This document shows, in pieces, positions 1-6,348 of a stretch of 6,372 nt of DNA. The DNA lies in contig DVMK01000215.1 in NCBI GenBank assembly GCA_018715025.1, forward strand, positions 1 through 6,372, read 5' to 3'. Origin of the DNA: Candidatus Caccousia avistercoris. Its GTDB lineage: Bacteria > Bacillota > Clostridia > Oscillospirales > Acutalibacteraceae. The notes under the pieces are model-generated. The model was not told the origin of the DNA and ran no database searches. It was given only the letters and a program-made list of their open reading frames with translations. A program made the position numbers and the translations under genes. Every line of letters starts with the position of its first letter. The first letter of the stretch is position 1.

Positions 1-35
1 TCTTCAATGGAAAACGTGAATAGGTCCCTTTTCAT
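1..35 (-). CDS. Possible start of a sixth gene, cut by the window edge
   Basis: On the minus strand an ATG at 33-35 opens a frame that reads MKRDLFTFSIE and is still open at the window edge. It begins 58 bases after the dehydrogenase stop, a spacing that would suit another operon member. No purine-rich ribosome binding site precedes it; the upstream bases are pyrimidine-rich. Eleven residues cannot be assigned to a family. The 58-base gap itself (36-93) shows no convincing terminator hairpin or other feature. Confidence 0.3.
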   Translation of the reverse strand, partial: MKRDLFTFSIE

Positions 36-93
36 AAACGCAGGAAATAAAGAGGGGTGTTTTGCGTGTACGCCTGGAGACGCAGCCCTATCT

Positions 94-963
94 TCATTCC
101 TCTGGATTGCTGGTGAAAAGCTTGTACGTACAGCTGAAATCCTCTTTTCCCCAACCGTTTTTCAAAGCCTGGTCATATCTTTTTACCGCCAGTTCCATGC
201 CTTCCAGTTGGAGTTCAGCCTCCTCACACAGACCTTTCGCCAGCATAATGTCTTTGTGCATGTATTCGGTGGCGAAAGCCGTGGTAAAGTCCCCTTTTTG
301 CAGGGTATCCGCTTTGGAATCCAGATAGAAGGTCTGGGCGCCGCCGTAGGAAGCCGCCTGGGCAAAGGTTTTCGGATCGATGCCGGCTGCATGGCTTGCC
401 AGGCTCAAAGCTTCGTTTACCCCGTTTTGAATTTCTGCCACCAGCATGTTGTGGCAAAGCTTCATCACCAGCCCAGCCCCGTTTTCCCCCAGATAGATAA
501 TATTCGCGCCCATGCAGCGGAGCAGGGGAAGAACCGCTTCGTAGGTTTCCCTGCGGCCGCCTGCATAAATACCCAGGGTGCCGTCCACAGCGGCGGGCCT
601 TGACTTCACCACAGGGGCGTCTATCAGATCCGCCCCCTTTTCCCGCACCAGAGCCGCAGCCCTTCGAGAGCCCTCCGGGGAGATGGTGCTCATGTCCACA
701 TAGATTTGCCCGGGGCGTATATCCTCATAGATCTCCTGGTATACGGCGCTCACATGTTCGTCCCTGGGAAGCATGGTGAAAATGATGTCGCAGGACCCGG
801 CTACCTGGCAGGCATTTTCCGCAGCCTCCGCCCCCTGAGCAGCCAGTGCGGCCACAGCCTCCCGGTTCAGGTCATAGACCATAAGAGGGTAACCGCTTTT
901 CCGCATAAGGTTCAGGCTCATAGGCATCCCCATGACGCCGATTCCAATAAATCCAAGCTTCAT
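94..963 (-). CDS. NAD(P)-dependent beta-hydroxyacid dehydrogenase (3-hydroxyisobutyrate dehydrogenase/GarR/YihU family)
   Basis: This 289-aa member of the beta-HAD family interconverts a short-chain aldehyde acid, or a related aldehyde, with its alcohol; here it would act on the aldehyde released by the aldolase. The N-terminal Rossmann motif is GFIGIGVMGMPMSLNL (4-19). Asp31 after the second strand (VYDLNR) favours NAD(H). DMSTISPEGSRRAA (90-103) is conserved. Catalytic Lys168 and Asn172 lie in KLCHN, where many relatives have KxxNN, and HKDIMLA (236-242) matches the family's C-terminal KD motif. The canonical substrate segment DAPVSGG reads DAPVVKSRPAA (115-125): Ser-Gly-Gly is lost and Lys120, Ser121 and Arg122 appear. 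The start at 963 is chosen because GAGGAGGA precedes it by 7 bases; the longer frame to 990 adds nine atypical residues and lies within the GH42 gene. The gene starts 13 bases after the GH42 stop. The family is certain and the substrate unknown; the basic residues suggest an anionic one. Confidence 0.95.
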   Translation of the reverse strand: MKLGFIGIGVMGMPMSLNLMRKSGYPLMVYDLNREAVAALAAQGAEAAENACQVAGSCDIIFTMLPRDEHVSAVYQEIYEDIRPGQIYVDMSTISPEGSRRAAALVREKGADLIDAPVVKSRPAAVDGTLGIYAGGRRETYEAVLPLLRCMGANIIYLGENGAGLVMKLCHNMLVAEIQNGVNEALSLASHAAGIDPKTFAQAASYGGAQTFYLDSKADTLQKGDFTTAFATEYMHKDIMLAKGLCEEAELQLEGMELAVKRYDQALKNGWGKEDFSCTYKLFTSNPEE

Positions 964-970
964 TGCCGTG

Positions 971-978
971 TCCTCCTC
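971..978 (-). promoter_or_regulatory. Ribosome binding site of the dehydrogenase, overlapping the GH42 stop codon
   Basis: GAGGAGGA on the minus strand, 7 bases before the ATG at 963. The site overlaps the GH42 TGA (977-979), so termination of one gene and initiation of the next are directly linked. It fixes the start at 963 rather than 990. Confidence 0.85.
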
Positions 979-2962
979 AGCCCTTTTCACAAAGAATCAC
1001 CTCTGTGTCCATTCCCTTCACGCACACAGATCCTCCCGCCTGCTTGCCGCTGATGCAGCTGGTGCCGGAGCAGGGCAGTTCAAGGAAACAGGGCTGGGTG
1101 TTCATATTAATTACAAACAGAAATCTTTTTGTCTCAGTTTCCCGGATGGTAAGGAATACGCCGGCAGGCATTTTGGTACGTACAATGCCATACTCGTCCA
1201 GCAGGGCCTCCAGGTACCGCTTTGTCAACTCCGGGCAGCCCGCCGCGCCAAAGTAGGTGACGGAGCCCTGCCCATAGACGTTTCGGGTGACGGCCGGCTT
1301 TCCCTGGTAGAATTTTCCTCCGTAAACCGCCTTTACCTGCGCTGTGTGGGAGGTAAGAACGTCGGCCCATTTTCTGACGTCGTAGGAGATACCCTGGTAC
1401 ACCACAGTGTTCCAGGCATGCGGGGGGAAGGCCTCGAATTCGTCCACTGTGACGCCCGCAAGTTCGGCCAGAAGACCCGGCCAGGGCAGGTCGGTGACCA
1501 CGTTGTTCTCGTTTTTCATACCGGACCGGACCCCCAGCACCAAGTGCCCGCCGTTAGCTACATACTTCTTCAGGTTTTCCGCCTCCGCCTGGCTAATCAG
1601 CATCAGGTTGGGCGCCAAAACAATCCTGTAGTTTGACAATTTTTCATCGTTGGGGAGGACAATGTCCGGCGTTACGCCGCTTTCCGTAAGTGCACGGTAA
1701 TACTCCATCATCACATCGTCATAGCTGATGTTGGTATACTGGCGCTTGGCCTGGTGAGCCCATATATCAGAGTAATTGTGAATCAGGGCGACCGGGGCGT
1801 AAACCTGGGAGGAAGCCAGGTCGGAGCTGATGGGCGCCAGTTCTTTTATCAGCTGCTGGATTTCATAGAAAGCCCGACGAGGGGAACCGTCGTGACGGAG
1901 GATGCCGTTTGGATTTTGCTCCTGTCCCCACCGGTTGGCACGCCAGCGGTAATACATGACGCCGTTGGCGCCGCGGGAAATGTCCTGGTAGCCCCAGTTC
2001 CGCACAATGCCGGGCTCCAGGGCCAGGTTGTAGTTGGAGCCGTTAAAGTATCCGTTTTTCTGCTCCAGCATCCAGAAGGCCCTGTGTTTGGTGCCGCGGG
2101 CCAGGTCGTGTCCCAGACAGCACTCGGTATAATCGGCGTCCACATGGGGGTAGCTGTCCCAGGCGTAAAAGTCCAGCTTTTTTGCCAGGTCAAACATGTT
2201 GATCGCATAGTAGCGGGCCCCCAGAGAATTGTGGGAGACAAACTGATGGGGTGCGTGTTTTTTCAGGATATCCACCTGCATATTGAGGAATTCCACTGTG
2301 GTGTCAGAGACGAAGCGTTTGTAATCCAACACCTGCGAGGTGGAAATGGTCAGCTGATCCTGCGTGGGGAGGCAGATCTCCTCCCATGTATTATAGTGCT
2401 GGCTCCAGAACCTGGTGCCCCACTCCTGATTCAGATTGTCCAGGGTCTCATATTTGCGCTTCAGCCAATCCTGGAAGGCTTTCCGGCAGCAGTCGCAGTA
2501 GCATTCCACGCCGCGGAGCTCGTTGTCGATCTGCCAGCCGATGACGGCGGGATGGTTGGCAAATCGCTTTGCCATCTCTTCCGCCATGCGGGAAATATAG
2601 GCCCGGTACACCGGGGTGTTGTGGCAGTGCTGGCCGCGGCCGCCCTCCCGCAGGCCGGCCGCGTTAAGGCGGATTACCTCCGGGTGCTTATCCCGGAGCC
2701 ATACCGGGGAGGCTTCGCTGGGAGTCCCCAAAATGATTTTGAGTCCCGCTTCCTTCCAGGCCAGGTTAATGAATTCCTCCAGCCAGTCCAGATCAAAGCG
2801 CCCTTCCTCAGGCTCCATCTGGGCCCAGGCCAGTTCTGCCAGCCGCAGGGTGGAGAGTCCGCATTCTTTGATCTTCTTTATGTCTGTGAGCCAGCGCTCT
2901 CTGCCCCAGTGTTCGGGGTAATAGGCGACGCCAATGGTGATTCCCTGCTGATAATTGCACAT
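977..2962 (-). CDS. GH42 glycoside hydrolase (beta-galactosidase family) with an altered sugar pocket
   Basis: This retaining GH42 glycosidase has 661 aa, a usual family length, and no signal peptide, so it is probably cytoplasmic and acts on imported glycosides. The catalytic TIM barrel spans about 1-380, a trimerisation domain about 385-590, and a short C-terminal beta domain follows. Landmarks are GVAYYPEHW (11-19), acid/base Glu148 in WQIDNELRG, nucleophile Glu300 in FWMLEQ, Arg109 of the sugar site, Trp186 in FWSQHY, and the structural zinc-cluster cysteines Cys113, Cys154, Cys156 and Cys159. The catalytic machinery looks intact. The Trp normally 8 residues after the nucleophile (VNW) is Gly308, the His of the ExxH motif after WRxxxxG is Pro351, and the GTPTATPP loop reads GTPSEASP. 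The start is set by AGAGGAGA ending 6 bases before the ATG. The dehydrogenase gene follows after 13 bases. Family assignment is firm. Galactosidase activity is doubtful; arabinopyranosidase, fucosidase or another specificity is possible. Confidence 0.93.
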   Translation of the reverse strand: MCNYQQGITIGVAYYPEHWGRERWLTDIKKIKECGLSTLRLAELAWAQMEPEEGRFDLDWLEEFINLAWKEAGLKIILGTPSEASPVWLRDKHPEVIRLNAAGLREGGRGQHCHNTPVYRAYISRMAEEMAKRFANHPAVIGWQIDNELRGVECYCDCCRKAFQDWLKRKYETLDNLNQEWGTRFWSQHYNTWEEICLPTQDQLTISTSQVLDYKRFVSDTTVEFLNMQVDILKKHAPHQFVSHNSLGARYYAINMFDLAKKLDFYAWDSYPHVDADYTECCLGHDLARGTKHRAFWMLEQKNGYFNGSNYNLALEPGIVRNWGYQDISRGANGVMYYRWRANRWGQEQNPNGILRHDGSPRRAFYEIQQLIKELAPISSDLASSQVYAPVALIHNYSDIWAHQAKRQYTNISYDDVMMEYYRALTESGVTPDIVLPNDEKLSNYRIVLAPNLMLISQAEAENLKKYVANGGHLVLGVRSGMKNENNVVTDLPWPGLLAELAGVTVDEFEAFPPHAWNTVVYQGISYDVRKWADVLTSHTAQVKAVYGGKFYQGKPAVTRNVYGQGSVTYFGAAGCPELTKRYLEALLDEYGIVRTKMPAGVFLTIRETETKRFLFVINMNTQPCFLELPCSGTSCISGKQAGGSVCVKGMDTEVILCEKG

Positions 2963-2968
2963 AGCCAG

Positions 2969-2976
2969 TCTCCTCT
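2969..2976 (-). promoter_or_regulatory. Ribosome binding site of the GH42 gene
   Basis: AGAGGAGA on the minus strand, with the AGGAG core 7 bases before the ATG at 2962. It lies in the 60-base gap after the isomerase stop, which shows no terminator-like hairpin with a T run. Confidence 0.8.
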
Positions 2977-3022
2977 CTTACTTTTCCTTATTTTGCTGGG
3001 TAAACGGCTTCTTTTTTCATGC

Positions 3023-4462
3023 TCAGCCTCGCTGGATCTGCAGATAGGGCTTGTACGCTACAGCTTCCACCGGCGTAATGCCGAGCCAGGCGGCCAGCTC
3101 CCGCACTTCCTCCTCTACATGGCCAGAGACGATAGGAAAGTGATGCTGCAGTCCCCGGGCCAGAATGGTGTTTACCAGATTGAGGGAGGAAAGGAAGGTC
3201 CCGTCCATGCGCAGGTTCCCCACCCAGCCCCGGCTGCCGTCATACCCGCGATCCTTCTTTTCCACAAACTCCCCGGAGAAAGTGAGGAGACTTTGATAGT
3301 TGTCTGTAAACCGGGCCACGGTGATGGGTTGGGGGCTGTAATACATATTGTTCACGCCGCTGACCCGGATGTCGTCCATGCAGGTTACCCGGCTGCCGGG
3401 CTTGTAGTGGCCGTCAAAGAGAACCCCTTTTTTGTCGGCGTACCGCTTGGGGGAGGAGCCGCAGTGCCACATGAGCACAGTGTCGTCCTCAAAATCCGGT
3501 TTTGACAGATCCATCAGCATGGGCTGCACCCCAGTAAGCGAAGAGAGCATCAGCATACTGATGGCGCTGTCCACATCCCCCTCGCAGGCGGCGATGCGCC
3601 CGTTTTCCAGCAGCCAGCCGATTACAGCGCACACCACAATTCCCAGCTCCTTGCGGAAGCGTGGCCAGCAGCTGACGGCGATGGCGTCAAACCCCTGCTC
3701 CTCCATGATATCTTTCAGCGCCTTGTAGACGCGGGCTGTGTTTTCCAGACCCAGGCTGGTCATGTCCGGGGCCACGGCGGCGCTCCCTCCGCAGATGGCG
3801 TCCACAATGGGTGTGACCTCGCTGAGGGGGTAAGAGAGGGCCTTGTCTTTCACGTCGGAGAATTCCAGAACCCGGTCCACCGTCACGCCAAGCCGGGCCT
3901 TTGTCTGCCGCTCGTCGTAGTACAGGTCGTGAAAACCGGGAGCAATGCCGCCAATGAGTCCCACGCGGGCTTTTTCCATTTTGCGAAGGGCCTGCAGGGC
4001 CCGCAGGGTGATTTCAAAGCGGTGAAGGAAGAGCGGGTCGTTCACATCCCCGAAAAACCATTTGTACGGGAGAGTACGGTCAATATATTGGTGAATGATG
4101 CTGCCGTACATGTTGATGCCGCAGAAGGAGTTGTTGGGAATAGCCCCGCTGGAGGTGATCTCCGGCACGGCCCACAGCCCCAGACGAACCCCTGCCTCTG
4201 CCAGAGGCAGGATGAGATTTCCGTCCGCAAAAGTGGAAACCTGGATGAGCAGGAAGTCGCAGCCGCTCTCCCGGATTTTCCGCCCGGCGGCTTCCGCCTC
4301 TGCCAGCGTGGTGATAATCTCCTTCTGGCTGGTAAGCTGGAAGCCGAAACGCTCCGCAAGCTTTTCCATCTCCGGAATATAATAGGTTTCATATTGCCGT
4401 TTTTGGGAACCCCAGAAACTGGTCTGCACGGTGCTGACCATATAGACACGGCATGGCTGCAT
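3023..4462 (-). CDS. L-fucose/L-arabinose isomerase family protein
   Basis: This 479-aa protein resembles the L-fucose/L-arabinose isomerase-like superfamily, metal-dependent aldose-ketose isomerases, and should feed the kinase and aldolase. Seen in sequence: an N-terminal Rossmann-like region (to about 170) with QVSTFADG at 74-81; the core ACEGDVDSAISMLMLSSLTG at 292-311; WHCGSSP at 332-338; and the C-terminal HHFPIVSGHVEEE at 440-452. Glu294 and Asp318 are 24 residues apart, as are the metal ligands Glu337 and Asp361 of E. coli FucI, and His440 or His441 would be the third ligand. It is much shorter than FucI (about 590 aa), closer to the COG2407-type proteins. The start at 4462 is set by AAAGGAG 10 bases upstream; a longer frame reaching 4531 would run into the aldolase gene. 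Sixty bases separate its stop from the GH42 start. An aldose isomerase role is likely. The sugar (L-fucose, D-arabinose, L-arabinose, galactose, sulfoquinovose or other) cannot be told. Confidence 0.8.
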   Translation of the reverse strand: MQPCRVYMVSTVQTSFWGSQKRQYETYYIPEMEKLAERFGFQLTSQKEIITTLAEAEAAGRKIRESGCDFLLIQVSTFADGNLILPLAEAGVRLGLWAVPEITSSGAIPNNSFCGINMYGSIIHQYIDRTLPYKWFFGDVNDPLFLHRFEITLRALQALRKMEKARVGLIGGIAPGFHDLYYDERQTKARLGVTVDRVLEFSDVKDKALSYPLSEVTPIVDAICGGSAAVAPDMTSLGLENTARVYKALKDIMEEQGFDAIAVSCWPRFRKELGIVVCAVIGWLLENGRIAACEGDVDSAISMLMLSSLTGVQPMLMDLSKPDFEDDTVLMWHCGSSPKRYADKKGVLFDGHYKPGSRVTCMDDIRVSGVNNMYYSPQPITVARFTDNYQSLLTFSGEFVEKKDRGYDGSRGWVGNLRMDGTFLSSLNLVNTILARGLQHHFPIVSGHVEEEVRELAAWLGITPVEAVAYKPYLQIQRG

Positions 4463-4472
4463 AGTCGATTCA

Positions 4473-4479
4473 CTCCTTT
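4473..4479 (-). promoter_or_regulatory. Ribosome binding site of the isomerase
   Basis: AAAGGAG on the minus strand, 10 bases before the ATG at 4462, in the 40-base gap after the aldolase stop. It decides the start: nothing comparable precedes the in-frame ATG at 4531 inside the aldolase gene or the Met codon at 4441. Confidence 0.8.
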
Positions 4480-4502
4480 TCTTTTTCTCTGTAAGCTTCT
4501 GT

Positions 4503-5354
4503 CTAATAGCGTCCGTTAGCCCCCAACACACGGATGCGCCCCCGGGCGATGGCAGTTACCTGTTCCATTGCACTGGAGATCGGATCCATAGGAAAAAACT
4601 CCTCGGGACGCTGGGTGGTAAATTCACGCAGTCCATCTGTGAAAGCCAGGTTGTACTCGGTGGCTACGTTTACCTTATTGATCCCCATACGCACCGCCTT
4701 GCCAACATCTGCGTCAGAAACGCCGCTGCACCCGTGAACCACCAGCGGGATATGGATGATCTCCCGCAGCTTTTGGATGCGGGAGAAATCAATTTTGGCC
4801 TGTTTCTTTTTCATGTGGTGGATATTTCCCACCGCCACGGCAACGCTGGAAACCCCGGTTTCCTGCACAAAGCGCAGGGCCTGCTGCGGGTCTGTGAGGA
4901 AGTCCGGTTCTTCTCCTTCTGGCACGTCCTCCGCCTGGAGCACCTGGCCGATTTCCCCTTCCACAGGGACGCCGTATTGGGCCGCCAGCTGCACCACCTC
5001 CCTGGTGTTGCGGATGTTTTCTTCATCTGGCAGGGAAGAGCCGTCGTACATGACAGAGGTGAAGCCGCTTTCCAGGCAGGCCCGGGCCATAGCCAGATCG
5101 GCCCCGTGATCCAGGTGGACGCAGACGGGGACCGCCGCCTTTTTTGCCAGGTACAGCGCCAAGCTGGCCACCTCGTCGGCGGGAACGTAGCTCAAATATT
5201 TTTTCCCGATCTGCAAAATCAGGGGGGAACGCTCCGCTTCTGCGGCGTGGATGAGGGCGGGGATCATCTCATAGCTGTTTGCGTTAAAGGCCGGTACGGC
5301 GTACCTGTTTTTCCTGGCGTGCTCAAAGAGCGGGGTAGATGTTACCAGCGGCAT
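4503..5354 (-). CDS. Class II (zinc) ketose-bisphosphate aldolase, FbaA/GatY/KbaY type
   Basis: This class II aldolase should cleave a phosphorylated ketose into DHAP and an aldehyde in the cytoplasm. At 283 aa it matches the short GatY/KbaY/Bacillus FbaA branch. Visible landmarks are NANSYEM near 24-30, HLDHG with catalytic Asp82 and zinc ligand His83, EGEIG at 132-136, likely zinc ligands His179 (GNIHH) and His207 (VVHGCSG), and the phosphate-binding KVNVATE at 227-233. Two sites are unusual: the usual GTAHG metal/potassium loop reads GNIHH and is followed by MKKKQ, and HGASG reads HGCSG. The start at 5354 is backed by GGAAGGAG 7 bases upstream. The gene overlaps the kinase end by 32 bases and is followed after 40 bases by the isomerase. 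Substrate could be fructose-, tagatose- or another ketose phosphate; the altered loop argues against calling it a standard glycolytic FBA. The family is very likely, specificity unknown. Confidence 0.9.
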   Translation of the reverse strand: MPLVTSTPLFEHARKNRYAVPAFNANSYEMIPALIHAAEAERSPLILQIGKKYLSYVPADEVASLALYLAKKAAVPVCVHLDHGADLAMARACLESGFTSVMYDGSSLPDEENIRNTREVVQLAAQYGVPVEGEIGQVLQAEDVPEGEEPDFLTDPQQALRFVQETGVSSVAVAVGNIHHMKKKQAKIDFSRIQKLREIIHIPLVVHGCSGVSDADVGKAVRMGINKVNVATEYNLAFTDGLREFTTQRPEEFFPMDPISSAMEQVTAIARGRIRVLGANGRY

Positions 5355-6348
5355 GGGAAATCTCCTTCCTTTCGCTTTTGTGATTTTCTGTAAAGGTGCC
5401 GTAATGATTTCTGCAGAGCCGCAGGGCTGTGTCCAGCCCCGGCACTCCGGCGGTGGCTCCTATGCGGGTGCAGTTAAGCCCGGCCACGGTGTTGGCAAAC
5501 TGGGCGCATTCCCGTTCCAGCCAGCCGTTGGCCTTGCCAAACAGGTAGGCGGCGTCAAAGCTATCCCCGGCGCCGGATGTGTCCGCCGCCTTCACCGGGA
5601 AAGCGGGTACAGATATTTGGCCGCCGTCCCGACAGAAGGTGACGCTGCCCTGCGCTCCCAGCTTGGCCACTACAGCGCCCACGCCCTCCTCTTGCAGGAA
5701 AGAGGAGGCTTCCTGCAGGTTCTCTTTCTTTGTAAGCTGGTACAGCTGGGCGCCGTTGGCGAAGAGATAATCGAGAAAGCGAGCGAAGGGCCGGATCCTT
5801 TCAAACCAGCGCCCGGAAGGATCCCAGGAGGCGGTGTCGAAGGCGATGCAGCACCCCGCCGCCTTCATTTGCTCCATTAACCTGGGCAGTTCCGGTTCCA
5901 GAGCTGGGAACTGGAAAAAGCCGTTTACCAGCACGAAGGGAAAGGCTTCCCAGCAGATGGAGGCCAAATCTTCTTCGCAGTAGGCCTGATTCGCCCCCCG
6001 CACGGTGGTAAAGCAGCGTTTCCCGTCTTGGCGGATAAGGGCCACGGCTACTCCGCTGGGGTTGTCTGCATCCTCCTTTAAAAAGGAGAGATCCACAGCA
6101 TCCGCTTCCAGGTCCCTTTTCACCTGGGCAGCGAAGCTGTCCTTCCCAATCCGACCGGAAAGAGAAACCTGGGCGCCGAGGCGGCCCAGCGTGCGGGCGC
6201 TGTTGGCAGCCCCACCGCCCGTGTCAGACCGGACAGCCTTCCCCACCAGGGTTTGTTCCCAGTGGGTGGGCAGCTCCGGTACACCGGAGATCAGGATATC
6301 CCGCATAATCAGCCCAAGGCAGAGAAATTTAGGAACCCTTTGCTTCAA
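5323..6348 (-). CDS. PfkB-family sugar kinase
   Basis: This is a ribokinase/PfkB-fold kinase, expected to transfer phosphate from ATP to a sugar, here probably the ketose made by the downstream isomerase. Numbering from the TTG start (341 aa), the N-terminal substrate motif DTGGGAANSARTLGRLG lies at about 42-58, GRIGKD at 65-70, and the C-terminal anion-hole/catalytic motif DTSGAGDSFDA at 256-266 with the presumed base Asp262. Length is normal for the family. The Mg/phosphate NxxE motif reads NGAQ (198-201), so its Glu is replaced by Gln. TTG at 6348 is preferred because AGAGGAG directly abuts the in-frame ATG at 6357 but lies 9 bases before the TTG; the ATG would add only three residues. No signal peptide is seen. 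The last 32 bases overlap the aldolase gene, so the two are probably translationally coupled. The family is sure, the substrate unknown, and the exact start uncertain. Confidence 0.9.
   Translation of the reverse strand: MKQRVPKFLCLGLIMRDILISGVPELPTHWEQTLVGKAVRSDTGGGAANSARTLGRLGAQVSLSGRIGKDSFAAQVKRDLEADAVDLSFLKEDADNPSGVAVALIRQDGKRCFTTVRGANQAYCEEDLASICWEAFPFVLVNGFFQFPALEPELPRLMEQMKAAGCCIAFDTASWDPSGRWFERIRPFARFLDYLFANGAQLYQLTKKENLQEASSFLQEEGVGAVVAKLGAQGSVTFCRDGGQISVPAFPVKAADTSGAGDSFDAAYLFGKANGWLERECAQFANTVAGLNCTRIGATAGVPGLDTALRLCRNHYGTFTENHKSERKEISHAAGNIYPAL
5362..5369 (-). promoter_or_regulatory. Ribosome binding site of the aldolase, inside the kinase gene
   Basis: GGAAGGAG on the minus strand, 7 bases before the ATG at 5354. 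It lies within the last codons of the kinase gene, so ribosomes finishing the kinase pass over this site. This layout is typical of coupled translation. Confidence 0.8.

Noticed and set aside
36..93. Possible terminator after the dehydrogenase (short GCGT/ACGC pairing)
   Set aside because: The stem is only about four pairs and no T run follows on the minus strand.
123..132. Perfect 10-base palindrome TGTACGTACA, with a related GTACGTAC at 1176-1183
   Set aside because: Both lie inside coding sequence of different genes in non-regulatory positions; short palindromes of this size are expected by chance.
7..603. A 198-codon plus-strand open frame opposite the dehydrogenase
   Set aside because: It is antisense to conserved dehydrogenase motifs and shows no recognisable domain.
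964..990. An upstream ATG that would lengthen the dehydrogenase by 9 residues
   Set aside because: The residues precede the normal Rossmann start MKLGFIG and lie in the GH42 gene; the ribosome binding site at 971-978 fits the ATG at 963.
977..2962. Calling the GH42 gene a plain lactose or galactan beta-galactosidase
   Set aside because: Two residues of the galactose pocket differ from consensus, so only the family is claimed.
1754..3505. A 583-codon plus-strand open frame lying opposite the GH42 and isomerase genes
   Set aside because: It is antisense to two well-supported enzyme genes and crosses their junction. Its translation is rich in Gly, Val, His and Pro with no family motif, as expected from a GC-rich shadow frame.
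4463..4531. An upstream ATG that would lengthen the isomerase by 23 residues
   Set aside because: The extension overlaps the aldolase end and encodes a non-conserved, basic stretch, while AAAGGAG correctly precedes the ATG at 4462.
4503..5354. Naming the aldolase gatY, kbaY or fba
   Set aside because: The catalytic residues fit all of these, but the altered GNIHH loop and the unknown ketose make a specific symbol unsupported.
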